Below, in pieces: positions 43,134 to 53,129 of a stretch of DNA of 56,508 nucleotides; position 1 is the stretch's first letter, and each line of letters opens with the position of its first letter. Source of the stretch: Virgisporangium aurantiacum (GTDB lineage: Bacteria; Actinomycetota; Actinomycetes; Mycobacteriales; Micromonosporaceae). Where the stretch lies: assembly GCF_016863635.1 (NCBI RefSeq), contig NZ_BOPG01000114.1:1-56508 (forward strand), given 5' to 3'. The position numbers were made by a program, and so were the translations under genes. Below the pieces are notes generated by a model, which was not told the DNA's origin, searched no databases, and worked only from the letters and a program-made list of their open reading frames with translations.

Positions 43134-44426
43134 GTGGGAGGTCGGATCGGAATTGCCGTTCGGACGCGACCAGTGGTCCGGGACGGGGCGGTGGCGCTCG
43201 CGTTGCTCGCGGCGTGCGCCGTCGTAAACTCCCCGACCGCGGTGGTCACGGCGGGCAACCGGATCACCGGAGAAGGCCCGCACACCGGGCAGCTCGTGAC
43301 CTGGTGGGTGGCGGCGGCGATCGCCGTGGTCGCGATCGCCGCGCGCAGCCGGTGGCCGGCGTCGATGCTCGTCCTCGGCACGGTAGCGGTCGGCATGCAC
43401 ATGGCGCTGCCGGTCCCGTTCATGATCATCGACCTCGCTGTCCCGATCCTGCTCTACACAGTCGCCCTGCGCTACCACCGTGCCGCTTCGGTGGGAGCGC
43501 TGGCCGGCCTGCTGATCGGCGTCGCCGGGTGGAGCCTGTACTCGGCGGCGAACTCGCTGCCGGTCCCCGGCCTGCCGGACCGCATCCCGGTGGTGCCCGC
43601 CCGCGCCGCGGTGGGCGGCCCCGCGCCGCCCGGCCCGGTCCGCTCGACGAACATCGCCCAGAACACGTGGAGCGGCGTGCTCCTGCTCGGATCGGTGCTG
43701 ATCGCCTCGTGGGCCACCGGTTCGGCCGCCCGCAGCCAGCGGGCCCGCGCGCTGGACCTGGAGCGGGAACAGGAGCAGCGGGCCACCCTCGCCGCTACCG
43801 CAGAACGCGCCCGGATCAGCCGCGAACTACACGACGTGGTGGCGCACGGCCTGTCGGTGATGGTCACTCAGGCGCAGGGCGCGGCGGCCGCCCTGGACCG
43901 GAAACCGGCCGACACCCGGACGGCGCTGGAGGCGATCGTGGCGACCGGCCGCGACTCGCTCGCCGACATGCGACGGGTGCTCGCCCGGGTCGACGGGATC
44001 GAGGACGTCTGGCATCCGCAGCCCGGCCTGGACCGGTTGCCGGCCCTGGTCGGTCAGGTGACGGAGGCCGGCACGAAGGTGCGGCTCACGGTCGACGGCA
44101 AGCGCCCCGCCCTACCATCCACTGTGGACCTTTCGGCGTACCGGATCGTGCAGGAGGCGCTCACGAACACGATGAAACACGCCGGACCGGGCGCGTCCGC
44201 CGAAGTGGCGGTGTCCTTCCAGGACTACCGCGTAGAAATCGAGGTCCGCGACGACGGCCGCGGCGGCACCCCGGGCGGTGGCGGCACTCCGGGCGGTGGC
44301 GGCCACGGGCTGCGCGGCATGCGCGAGCGGGTGTATCTGCTCGGCGGCCGGTTCTCGGCCGGCCGGGGCGAGGCCGGCGGTTTCGTCGTGCGGGCGGTGC
44401 TGCCGGTGCGAGGGCAGGACGCGTGA
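43134..44426 (+). CDS. NarL-type sensor histidine kinase
   Basis: 430 residues from the GTG at 43134; the frame continues upstream without similarity. A run of hydrophobic helices forms the N-terminal sensor. The phosphoacceptor motif is RISRELHDVVAHGLSVMV. The ATPase has IVQEALTNTMKHAG and a glycine repeat (GGTPGGGGTPGGGGHGLRGMRERV) just before the G2 box, an expansion of the ATP-lid loop. It is divergent from the MacB-type operon, and its cognate regulator overlaps by 4 nt. Confidence 0.92.
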   Translation: MGGRIGIAVRTRPVVRDGAVALALLAACAVVNSPTAVVTAGNRITGEGPHTGQLVTWWVAAAIAVVAIAARSRWPASMLVLGTVAVGMHMALPVPFMIIDLAVPILLYTVALRYHRAASVGALAGLLIGVAGWSLYSAANSLPVPGLPDRIPVVPARAAVGGPAPPGPVRSTNIAQNTWSGVLLLGSVLIASWATGSAARSQRARALDLEREQEQRATLAATAERARISRELHDVVAHGLSVMVTQAQGAAAALDRKPADTRTALEAIVATGRDSLADMRRVLARVDGIEDVWHPQPGLDRLPALVGQVTEAGTKVRLTVDGKRPALPSTVDLSAYRIVQEALTNTMKHAGPGASAEVAVSFQDYRVEIEVRDDGRGGTPGGGGTPGGGGHGLRGMRERVYLLGGRFSAGRGEAGGFVVRAVLPVRGQDA

Positions 44427-45091
44427 TCCGGGTGCTGGTCGTCGACGACCAGGCCCTGGTGCGGGCCGGTTTCCGCATGATCCTCGAGAACGCCGACGAC
44501 ATGGAGGTGATCGGCGAGGCCGGCGACGGCGCGGAGGCGACCACCGCCGCGATGGAGCGCCAACCCGACGTGGTGCTGATGGACGTGCGGATGCCCGAGG
44601 TCGACGGCGTCGAGGCCACCCGGCGCATCTGCGCACAGGACGACCGGATCCGGGTACTGATCCTGACCACCTTCGATCTCGACGAGTACGTCTACGCGGC
44701 CCTGCACGCGGGTGCGAGCGGGTTCCTGCTCAAGGACACGCTCGCGCCGGACCTGCTCACGGCGATCCGGGTGGTGGCCCGCGGCGACGCCGTGGTGGCG
44801 CCGTCGGTGACCCGCCGCCTGCTCAACCGGTACATCGGCGCTGCACCGGCGGCCGCACCGACGGCGCCGCTGACGCCCGTCACCACGGTGACCGACCGGG
44901 AACGGGAGGTGCTCACATTGGTGGCCCAGGGCCTCACCAACGCGGAGATAGCGGGCCGGCTATACCTCTCCGAGGGTACGGTGAAGACCCACGTCCATCG
45001 GATCCTGACCAAGCTGTCGCTTCGTGACCGAGTGCAGGCAGTGATCTACGCCTACGAGCAGGGCCTGATCCGCGCCGGCCAAACAGATTGA
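44423..45091 (+). CDS. NarL/FixJ-type response regulator
   Basis: 222 residues, GTG start. The receiver has VVDDQ, the phosphoacceptor aspartate in VVLMDVRMPEVDG and lysine in GFLLKDTLAP. The C-terminal LuxR helix-turn-helix reads VTDREREVLTLVAQGLTNAEIAG, with LSEGTVKTHVHR as the recognition part. It presumably controls the divergent exporter operon through the 146-bp region at 42988-43133, where I saw no clear copy of the TACYRC palindrome. The two NarL systems therefore probably use different sites. Confidence 0.94.
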   Translation: MIRVLVVDDQALVRAGFRMILENADDMEVIGEAGDGAEATTAAMERQPDVVLMDVRMPEVDGVEATRRICAQDDRIRVLILTTFDLDEYVYAALHAGASGFLLKDTLAPDLLTAIRVVARGDAVVAPSVTRRLLNRYIGAAPAAAPTAPLTPVTTVTDREREVLTLVAQGLTNAEIAGRLYLSEGTVKTHVHRILTKLSLRDRVQAVIYAYEQGLIRAGQTD

Positions 45092-45464
45092 TGGACATCA
45101 ACGCACGGGCGGGTATTCGTCATCGCGGGAGCGTCCCTCGCCGGTGCGAAGGCGACGGAGACGCCGCGGGCCGAGGGCATTGAACATCGACCGTAGCTGC
45201 GATACCCCCCCGCGATCGGTTGCCATCCTCATCTGTTTGATCGGCGGAAACTCCTTTGCTCAAAGTGGCCCGAGCCGCACCGGACGTTGCCTGAACGGTC
45301 GCATCGCCATATTGACTCCCTCACTGGGCGACAGTGTCGACGAACTTATATGGGCGGTCACCGGAGTGGTGGTCACCCTTGGGCTGCGCTCCAAAGGCGA
45401 TCGCCGAGCGGTGCCCGGATTCTCGTTAAGCCCTTGGCGACGACGTGCATGCGCACCAACGACG
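45092..45464. other. Gene-free stretch
   Basis: 373 bp without a supported gene. Small frames here lack domain similarity. It borders the pseudogene region to the right. Confidence 0.4.
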
Positions 45465-45945
45465 CTATGTAGTCACATAGGAGTCACTGCACGGGCCTCG
45501 GGGGCCGTAGACCGCAAGAGCGGTCAGCCTCTCGAATGCTCGCGCGTACGCCGCCGCAATCTCGTCGGGCCTGGTGAGAGACAGTTCGGCGGTGTAGGTG
45601 TCGAACTGGACGAGTTGTCGTCGATGATCCAGAAACCGGTATGGAGTGGCACGCGGTAGGCCGGCACCAAGCGGGACCACACCGAAGCGAACCTGCGGCA
45701 AATTGATCGCCGCGGACAGGCGCTCAAGCTTGTTTCGCACGACGTCTCGTCCGCCGACGTTGGTTCGGAGGGCTGGCTCGCCGACCAGGATGTGGAAGCG
45801 TCGGTTCCCGTGGTTCAGGATCGCTTGTCGAGCGAGTCGAGCCTCGGCGCCCTTGTCGGCGTCATCGGGGATCTGGAAGAAGTCGATCGTGACGGCGAGG
45901 AAGGCCAGCGCATACCCGGAGTCAAGCTGGTCGACCGCGGCGAGT
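45465..45945 (-). pseudogene. DUF5753 regulator, N-terminal helix-turn-helix lost
   Basis: Open frame reading ALAFLAVTIDFF, RQAILNHGNRRFHILVGEPAL, VRNKLERLSAAINLPQVRFGV, FLDHRRQLVQFDTY and YARAFERLTALAVYG: the DUF5753 effector domain of XRE-family actinobacterial regulators. No usable start codon or helix-turn-helix precedes it; upstream sequence is unrelated. The only GTG in the frame (45740) would give a 91-residue stump. It is therefore treated as a broken gene. Confidence 0.75.
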
Positions 45946-46096
45946 GCGCGAGGACGTGCTGGAGATGATCCTGACCGCGACGAGGCTCCCCGCCGCGCTA
46001 GGCCTTGACATCCGGGCGTTCATCGCCGCCCTCAACGTGGCCCGCGATCGCCTGCGTAGCGTGTTCGACCGCTACACCGCCGAGTAGGTCGGGGCA

Positions 46097-46285
46097 ATGA
46101 TGCACCGGATGATCGACGAGTCGGAGTGGGCCACCCGCCGGCGTCTGGCCGAACTGCCGGATACCACCGTGCACGTGAGCCACTTCCTGGAGCACGACGG
46201 GCACACCAACCACCTGTCCACAGTGAACCTGCGCGCGGTCAAGAATGGCGACGAACTCGTGCTGGACTTCAGCGGCCAGCCGCCG
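46097..46285 (+). pseudogene. Fragment resembling hydantoinase B
   Basis: Reads WATRRRLAELPDTTVHVSHFLEHDGH, then STVNLRAVKNGDELVLDFSGQ, a pattern typical of the middle of N-methylhydantoinase B (HyuB) proteins (LPDGT...DHDG...GD.L..DFSG). The frame then runs into antisense sequence of the cydC remnant, so the homology ends near 46275. A second short plus-strand frame just upstream (45965-46087) ends in RSVFDRYTAE and is unidentified. Confidence 0.5.
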
Positions 46286-46719
46286 GTCGATGTCGGCGAT
46301 GCGGGCCAGGTGGTCGTCGACGGCGCCGTAGGCGACCAGGTCGGGCAGGCCGTGCATGAGGTCGACGGTCGCGACGGACAGTTCGCCTCGCAGCGGACGA
46401 GTCGGCCGTCGCTGCAGCGGGCGGCGGCTGCCTGGATGACCGGCACCGCGACACCGACCGCGACGAGTCCCACCGCCAGCGTCACGCCGGCGGCGGGCAG
46501 CATCGCGCCCACGAGGACGACCGAGCCGGCGCCGACCAGAACCGTCACCGTGTACGGCAGCAGTACCCGGATCAGTGCGTCGAGAACGGCCTCGACGTCG
46601 GTGACGGGGCGCACGCCGCGGCTGATTCCGAACGCCCGCACGGCGACGATCGCCACCATCAGGTGCAGCACCGGCGGATGCAGCGCCGCGCGGGAGATGA
46701 GTAACGCCGCCGTGGCCAT
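46270..46719 (-). pseudogene. cydC remnant (ABC exporter membrane part)
   Basis: One frame reads MATAALLISRAALHPPVLHLMVAIVAVRAFGISRGV, then jumps to DVEAVLDALIRVLLPYTVTVLVGAG. About 80 residues normally found between these CydC segments are missing. A frameshift follows, after which the next frame gives TVDLMHGLPDLVAYGAVDDHLARIADIDRRLA. The ATPase half is absent. CydDC exports thiols for cytochrome bd assembly; this copy cannot be functional. Confidence 0.75.
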
Positions 46720-46829
46720 CAGCCCGACGCCAGCCCGGTGGCTCCGACACCCGCCACAGTGGACAGTGCGAGCCGGCTACTGCCGCCGGCCGCGTGGCAG
46801 ACAGCAGTAGCCGCAGCCAGGCCGGTGTC

Positions 46830-47290
46830 ACGATGCTCCGGTCCCGCCGGGCACCGGCATAGGGATGGCGCGGTCGGCGAGAGCGACCAGGTCGGGCCGG
46901 TGCGCCGCGATGATGACGGTCCGCCCGGCGGCGAGCAGCCCGACGCCAGCACCCCGGCGGCGGTCTCCGCGTCGAGGTTCGCCGTAGGTTCGTCGAGCAG
47001 GACGAGCGGGGCGTCCCGCAGGAAGGTCCGGGCGAGCGCAACCCGCTGTCGCTGGCCGGCGGACAGGCCGGTGCCGCTGTCGCCGAGGCGCGTGGTATAG
47101 CCGTCGGGTAGTGCGTCGATGAAGGATGTGCCGTCGCCACGCGACAAGGTCCGCGCCGGACAGCGACACGTCGTCGACGAGCACCTGTCCGGCGGCGGGC
47201 GGCACCAGTCCGAGCGGGGCCGACAGTGCCTCGGCCAACCGCACGGCCAGCGGACGTGTACGCAGCCCTGCCTGATTTGCTAACCCATGC
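46830..47290 (-). pseudogene. cydD ATPase-domain remnant
   Basis: One frame holds the signature and Walker B (LSAGQRQRVALARTFLRDAPLVLLDEPTANLDAETAAGVL). Another frame holds the upstream part (VLVDDVSLSGADLVAWRRHI) and, after the signature frame stops matching, the tail (TVIIAAHRPDLVALADRAI). At least two frameshifts are needed, and the Walker A and membrane parts are missing. It precedes the cydC remnant in the usual cydDC order. Confidence 0.75.
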
Positions 47291-47535
47291 GGACGTGACC
47301 GCCAGCGAATACGCGGCGGCCTCAGCGAGCTGGACAACCCGGGTTGCGCACCACCATCCACGTGGCCATCATACGGAGGTGCCTTCGCGCGGGACGGTCT
47401 GTTCGACGACGTGACCCCGCTTCTGAGTTGGAAACGCCCCGTCATGACCCTGTCCGTCGCGCGGCGTCCGGTTCAGCGGTGTCTCCGACTGGGTGATCGG
47501 CTCAGGGCGCGTGTCCGGGCGCCGATGAAACCGGT

Positions 47536-50500
47536 GTGGTGGACAGTTTCGGGGCGGATCTTGAAGTCCTTGGCGAGTTGGGCCGTGGCGCTTACGCAAC
47601 CGTCTACCGGGCGCGCCGTCACGGTGTCGACTACGCGTTGAAGGCGCCGCACCGGGAGGTGGGTGGCGCCGGTGACTTGCTGCTGCAGTTCCGCCGGGAG
47701 GCGGCGCTGTTAGCCCGGCTGGACCACCCGGGCGCGCCCCGGCCCCACGACGTCGGGCAAGCCGATGGCCGGCCATATCTAGTGATGGACCTGATTGAGG
47801 GCTCCCCGCTGGCTGCGGTGCTGGAGCAGGGGCCGATCGACGAGGCGGTTCTTGTCCGCCTCGGGTGGGACGTGGCGGGCGTGCTTGCGGCGGCGCACAG
47901 TGTCGGCCTGGTACACCGTGACATCAAGCCGTCGAACATCGTGGTGGCGTCCGACGGCATCGGCCGGTTGATCGACTTCGGGCTCGCAGACCGTGATCAA
48001 ATCGCCCACCGGGACGACGCCGCGGCGGCGGGGACGTTCGACTACTCCGCGCCGGAGCAGACAGGTATGCTCCGGCGGGCGGTGGACGGCCGGGCGGACC
48101 TGTACTCGTTGGGCGTGGTGCTGTTCGAGTGCGCCACCGGAACGCTGCCGTTCGTCAGCGACGACGTCGGCGAGCTGATGCGCCTGCATGCCGTGGCCGC
48201 CCCACCCGACCCGCGGGTGACGTTGCCCGAGTTGTCACCCGGATGCGCCGAGGTCATCGGCCGGTTGCTCGCCAAGGACCCTGATGACCGTTACCAGTCC
48301 GCCGACGACCTGCGCCGCGCCCTAGCGGCGCTGATGCCGGCCGGGTGGCCGGGCGGCGACGCGGTGGCGGATCCCGTCGGCGCGGGTGCCAGCGCCCGGT
48401 TGATCGGCCGGGCTGCGGAGCGGGCGGATCTACGCGAAACTTGGCAGCGTGCCCGCACCGGGACTGGCGGCATCGTGCTGGTGTCGGGGGCCACCGGAAC
48501 CGGCAAGAGCATGCTGGCGCGGGAGTTGGTCACCTCGGCGCGCGCCGACGGTGCGTTGACGTTGGCCGGCAAGTGCGATCCGGACGAGCCGGTGCCGTTG
48601 GGGGCCCTGCGTACAGCGATCGACCGGTATGTCCGATCCGTGATCGCGATGTCCGATCCCGACCGAGCGGCGGGGATCGCCCGCGTCCGGGCGGCCGCCG
48701 GCGCCGGCGCGGCCCTGCTGGCGCCGCTGTCGCTGGCGCTGGCCGAGGTGCTCGCGGCGCCGGCCGTGTCCGTCGAGGACCGGTCCGAACAGCTCGTGGC
48801 GGCGGTGGCCGAGTTGCTGACGACCCTCGCCCGCTCGGCCGGCGGGCTGGTGCTCCACCTCGACGACGTGCAATGGGCCGATCCGGCCACCCGCCGGGTG
48901 CTGCGCCGGCTAGCCGGCGACATGCTGGACGCCCCGCTGCTCCTGGTCGCCACCGCGCGCGAGGGCGCCGAGTACCAGCAGGCGGTGGACGGATTCTGCG
49001 CCGACGCCGGGGATACTCTGGCGCTGCGGGTCACCCTAGGCCCGCTCGACGACGAGCGGATCGCCGACCTGGTCTCGGCCCACCTCGGCGGGACGCGGGT
49101 CGGGCCGGAACTGGCCGCGCAGCTCGCGGTGCGCGGCGGCGGCAACCCGTTCGCCACGCTGGAGTACCTGCACGCGCTCGTCGACGCCGGGGCGCTCTAC
49201 CCGAACTGGGGCGTGTGGCAGCTGGACGCCGACCTGCTGGAGGCGCTTCGGCTGCCCGCCGACGTGCTCGATCTCGTCCTGGCCCGGGTCGACGGTCTCG
49301 GCGACCAGACACGAGACGTCCTCATGGTCGCTGCGGCAGTCGGTTCCCGCTTCCCCCCCGACCTGGTGGCCGAGGCCACCGGGCTCGAACCCGGGGTGGT
49401 CTTCGCCGCGGTGCGCGAGGCCATCGATCACCGGCTGGTGGAGACTGCCGGGGCCGAGGTCGGATTCGTGCACGACCGGATCCGGGAGGCGCTGCTGCTC
49501 GGCCAGGACGCCAGCGAACTGCGCCGGGTGCACCAGCGGCTCGCCGAGGCACTCGACGCGCGCGGATCCGGCACCCCCGACCAGGTGTACGCCGTGGCCG
49601 CGCACTACGCCGCCGGCGAGACCGACCAGACACCGGAGCAGGTCTACTACACCGGACTCGCCGCCGGCCGGCTGGCACTGGTGGAAAACGCGCACGCCGC
49701 CGCGGTGGCGTTCCTGGAGCCGGCGGCCGCCGCAGCCACTGCGGCCGGCATCGCGCCGGACAGCGAGTTTCGCGAGGCGGTGGCGCAGGCGTATTTACGC
49801 ACCGGGCGGCTCGACGCGGCCAAGCGGGAGCTGGGCCTGGCGCTGGACTCGGAGCGCGAGCCGCTACGCCGGGCGGCCCTGCTGCTGACGCTGTCCAACG
49901 CCCAACGCGACGGCTGGGAGCTGACCGCGGCAGTCGAGACGTGTCGGGAGGGCCTGGCCACTATCGGCCACCCGATGCCGCGTAACTCGTTCCTGTTGGT
50001 CGTGTCCACGCTGTGGGCGCTGCTGCTCGCGGGGACGGTCGGGAGGCTCGGCTGGGGGCGGCTGCACCCCACGCGGACTCCGCCGGACATACGCGAACGG
50101 GTCCGGCTGCGCGCGGCCCTCAACATCTCCGCGATGCACAGCTCCGCCGTAGGGGTGATGAAGCCCGAGGCGCCGTTCTTCGGGGCGCGTGTCGCCTGGC
50201 CGGCCACCCGGCTCGGCATTTCTCCCGTGTATGTGGAGCACCTGGTCTCGCGCGGCATGTTCTTCGCCAAAGTGCGTCAGTGGCGCCGCGCGGAGCGGGT
50301 CTTCGCCCGCGCCGCCACCATCGCCACAACCGACCTGCGCGACCCGAAGCTTGCCGCTGGCGTTGTCGTGATGTCCGCGCTGGCGAAGCTGATCGGCGGC
50401 ATCGACGACGGCCAGGTCGCCTTCCGGGTCTGCGAGGAGCAGCGGCGCTGGCTGGACACGGGGCTCTACCTCAGCGGCGTCCTGACCCGCTGCCAGCACC

Positions 50501-52749
50501 TGGTGAACTGCGGCCACGCCAGGCAGGCCCTGACCTGGTACGAGCACGGGCTGACCGCTGTGGCCGCGGCCGAGCTCCCGGCCGGGATCGTCCACGGCAA
50601 TGCCGCAGTGATGGCGCACGCACTGCTCGGTGACGCCGCGCGGGCGGCCACGCTGCTCGATGAGCAGCGCCGCCATGGACCTGACGAGACGGCCCGGCTC
50701 GTCAGCGTCGTCCTGGCCGCCATCCAGTGCGCCTACGAGCGGGGCGATTTCGGCGAGCCGTTCGAGGCTGCGATAGCCGAGTTCGACCGGCTCGGCGTGC
50801 GGCTGTCGGCGCTGTTCACGGTGTACCGCACCTATTACGTCTACCTGGCTCTGGGCCGGCTCGCGCAGTGTCACCAGGCGACCCCCGGGGAGTTGCCGGC
50901 CCGGCTGGACGCGGCCCGGCGCGCAGTGCGCCAGCTACAGCGGGCGGCCAACGGGCCGCTGCTGCGCGGCTACGCGGCGGCGGCCCGGGCCGGGCTGCTG
51001 CAGTTGCGCGGCGAGCACGACAAGGCGCTCACGCTGCTCGCCCGACACGAACCGGCCATCTACCGGCTCGACGCCCCCGCGATCGGTTTCGAGATGGCCA
51101 GGATCCGGGCGCGAGCACTCGGCGCGCTCGGTGTGGACGGCGAGGCACAGCGTCAGGCGGAGGTGGCGCTCGCGCTGGCCACCAGGTACGGCTGGACCCA
51201 CCGGGCTCGCTGGGTGCGCACGGAGTTCGGGGTGGCCGAGGCGCCTACGCCGCGCGGCGGCCGGAGCAACCGGAAGGCCACCGCGGTCGCTAGCGACCGT
51301 TCCTACCGCCGGCTAGAGGCGCTACAGCAGGTCAGTCTCGCCGCCGCCCGCGTGCTGGACCCGCACGAGCTGAGCCGCGTGGCACTTGACCAGACGCTGA
51401 CGATCCTCGGCGCCGAGCGGGCGCTGCTGTTCCTGCCGGACAGCGATGCGACACTTCGCCCCGTCCTGGGCCGCGACCGTGTCGGGCACGACATGGACGA
51501 ACTTGCTGGCTACAGCTCCTCCCTGGTCGAGCGGGTGGCGGTCGAGCGCGCGGCCATCGTCATCACCGGCACCGAGGAGGGCGCCGCCGTCGGGTCGCAC
51601 AGCGCCGTGGTGTACGGCCTGCGCAGCATCATGATCGCACCGATGGAGATCGACGGGCGGCTCATCGGCGCTGTCTACCTCGACAGCCGGGTCGCGAAGG
51701 GCGTGTTCACCGACGACGATGTCGAAATCTTGTCGGCCATCAGCCACCACGTCGCGACATCCCTGGAGACGGCGCGGGCGGCCCAACTCGACGCTGCGGT
51801 GCAGGTGGCCCGCCGGCAGCGGGATATCGCCGAGACGCTACGCCAGACGATGACCGAGCTGACCGGCACACTCCAGCCGGATCAGGTCATACAACGGCTG
51901 CTCGAGGTGGCCGTCGAGGCTGCCTCGGCCGATTGGGTCGGCGTTCTCTTGCGCGAAGATGGCGCGCTCACGCTGACGGCTCCGGACGGGAGGCGCCCGT
52001 TCGAGATCGAAGTCGCGGTCCCGCTTCAGCCGGAATCCGGTACGGCATCCGAGCCGGTTCCCGCCTACATACGCGCGGTGTTGGGACCGTCCCGCTGCTG
52101 GTTGGCCGTCCCGCTGTCCACCCGCAGCCAGGGCAGCGGGGTGTTGATCGCCGGATCCGGTCGCGACGCGTTCACCGACGCCCAGATCGAGATCACTGCC
52201 GCGATCGTCCGGCAGGGTGCCACGGCCTACGACAACGCCACGCTGTTCGCCGAGGTCCAGCGGTTGGCCATCACCGACGGGCTGACAGGCATCGCGAACC
52301 GGCGCCACTTCACCGACCTGGCCACCCGACAACTAGACATCGCCACGCGCAACAACCGTCCGGTAACCGCGATGATGCTCGACATCGACCACTTCAAACG
52401 CGTCAACGACACCTACGGGCACAGCACAGGTGACGAGGTGATCAGGACCGTCGCGCGCGTCCTGGCCGGGCAGCTACGCGACCACGACATCGTCGGTCGC
52501 CTCGGCGGCGAGGAGTTCGCGGTCCTGCTCCCGGAGATGCACGGCGACCCAATCGAGACCGCGAACCGGGTCCGGGCCACGGTGGAGGCGACGACGTGTG
52601 CCGGCCCGGACGGCCCGGTGAAGGTCACCATCAGCGTGGGCCTGACCGATCTCAAGCCCGACGACAACCTCGACACGTTGCTCAACCGAGCCGACGAGGC
52701 GCTCTACCGCGCGAAGCAGAGCGGCCGCAACCGGGTTCAGGTGGGCTGA
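47536..52749 (+). CDS. Giant Ser/Thr kinase - ATPase - TPR - GAF - GGDEF signalling protein
   Basis: 1737 residues. The kinase domain (about 10-275) has GRGAYATVYRAR, the catalytic loop VHRDIKPSNI near 125, DFG near 147 and SAPEQ. An AAA/STAND ATPase follows with P-loop GATGTGKSM near 318 and Walker B LVLHLDDVQWAD near 437. A long helical, TPR-like region runs to about 1240. One GAF domain (about 1255-1420) and a second, weaker one (1440-1570) follow. The C terminus is a GGDEF domain (from about 1578) with GGEEF near 1657 and an RxxD inhibitory site five residues before it, so cyclic-di-GMP synthesis with feedback control is likely. No helices for membrane insertion are seen. It is a single gene with no cognate partner next to it. 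GTG at 47536 or 47539 starts it. Confidence 0.93.
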   Translation: MVDSFGADLEVLGELGRGAYATVYRARRHGVDYALKAPHREVGGAGDLLLQFRREAALLARLDHPGAPRPHDVGQADGRPYLVMDLIEGSPLAAVLEQGPIDEAVLVRLGWDVAGVLAAAHSVGLVHRDIKPSNIVVASDGIGRLIDFGLADRDQIAHRDDAAAAGTFDYSAPEQTGMLRRAVDGRADLYSLGVVLFECATGTLPFVSDDVGELMRLHAVAAPPDPRVTLPELSPGCAEVIGRLLAKDPDDRYQSADDLRRALAALMPAGWPGGDAVADPVGAGASARLIGRAAERADLRETWQRARTGTGGIVLVSGATGTGKSMLARELVTSARADGALTLAGKCDPDEPVPLGALRTAIDRYVRSVIAMSDPDRAAGIARVRAAAGAGAALLAPLSLALAEVLAAPAVSVEDRSEQLVAAVAELLTTLARSAGGLVLHLDDVQWADPATRRVLRRLAGDMLDAPLLLVATAREGAEYQQAVDGFCADAGDTLALRVTLGPLDDERIADLVSAHLGGTRVGPELAAQLAVRGGGNPFATLEYLHALVDAGALYPNWGVWQLDADLLEALRLPADVLDLVLARVDGLGDQTRDVLMVAAAVGSRFPPDLVAEATGLEPGVVFAAVREAIDHRLVETAGAEVGFVHDRIREALLLGQDASELRRVHQRLAEALDARGSGTPDQVYAVAAHYAAGETDQTPEQVYYTGLAAGRLALVENAHAAAVAFLEPAAAAATAAGIAPDSEFREAVAQAYLRTGRLDAAKRELGLALDSEREPLRRAALLLTLSNAQRDGWELTAAVETCREGLATIGHPMPRNSFLLVVSTLWALLLAGTVGRLGWGRLHPTRTPPDIRERVRLRAALNISAMHSSAVGVMKPEAPFFGARVAWPATRLGISPVYVEHLVSRGMFFAKVRQWRRAERVFARAATIATTDLRDPKLAAGVVVMSALAKLIGGIDDGQVAFRVCEEQRRWLDTGLYLSGVLTRCQHLVNCGHARQALTWYEHGLTAVAAAELPAGIVHGNAAVMAHALLGDAARAATLLDEQRRHGPDETARLVSVVLAAIQCAYERGDFGEPFEAAIAEFDRLGVRLSALFTVYRTYYVYLALGRLAQCHQATPGELPARLDAARRAVRQLQRAANGPLLRGYAAAARAGLLQLRGEHDKALTLLARHEPAIYRLDAPAIGFEMARIRARALGALGVDGEAQRQAEVALALATRYGWTHRARWVRTEFGVAEAPTPRGGRSNRKATAVASDRSYRRLEALQQVSLAAARVLDPHELSRVALDQTLTILGAERALLFLPDSDATLRPVLGRDRVGHDMDELAGYSSSLVERVAVERAAIVITGTEEGAAVGSHSAVVYGLRSIMIAPMEIDGRLIGAVYLDSRVAKGVFTDDDVEILSAISHHVATSLETARAAQLDAAVQVARRQRDIAETLRQTMTELTGTLQPDQVIQRLLEVAVEAASADWVGVLLREDGALTLTAPDGRRPFEIEVAVPLQPESGTASEPVPAYIRAVLGPSRCWLAVPLSTRSQGSGVLIAGSGRDAFTDAQIEITAAIVRQGATAYDNATLFAEVQRLAITDGLTGIANRRHFTDLATRQLDIATRNNRPVTAMMLDIDHFKRVNDTYGHSTGDEVIRTVARVLAGQLRDHDIVGRLGGEEFAVLLPEMHGDPIETANRVRATVEATTCAGPDGPVKVTISVGLTDLKPDDNLDTLLNRADEALYRAKQSGRNRVQVG

Positions 52750-53129
52750 ACCGGGCTCAGGCCCGCGCCCGCAGGGCGGGCGAGCACGGCAGCGCATCGC
52801 CGGCGCGCACCAGCGCTGGGCCGCGTCCATTCAGCCAGGCAACCGTCGAGGCAGCGGCGCGTCCCCGGCTGCGCCGCTGTTCGGCGGTCGGTCCAGGTCG
52901 GCGATCACGAAGACTCCAGGATGAGACGCGCATGGAAGCGCCGATCTTGAAAACTTGGTATACACCGGCCACGTGGATGAGTAGTTGTTGCAGCTCACGG
53001 ATCACGGCGCAGAGGACCAGGCTGGCGTATCGGCTCTTGGGCCCGGGTGCAGTAGGTGCAGAAGGGGGGTGCCACGGACTTTCCGGACAAGGGATCTATT
53101 AAGATCCTTCTCTGGAAAAGTGAGGAATT
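52750..53129. other. Intergenic region and probable IS3 left end
   Basis: 380 bp. A GC-rich inverted repeat (GCCCGC ... GCGGGC, about 52762-52783) follows the giant gene and may terminate it. Closer to the IS3 gene is GGATCTATTAAGATCC, a small dyad. I could not fix the IS end because the right end is missing. Confidence 0.4.

Noticed and set aside
45287..45472. Small plus-strand gene after the second response regulator
   Set aside because: No ribosome site, no recognisable domain and no sequence pattern that sets it apart from chance frames.
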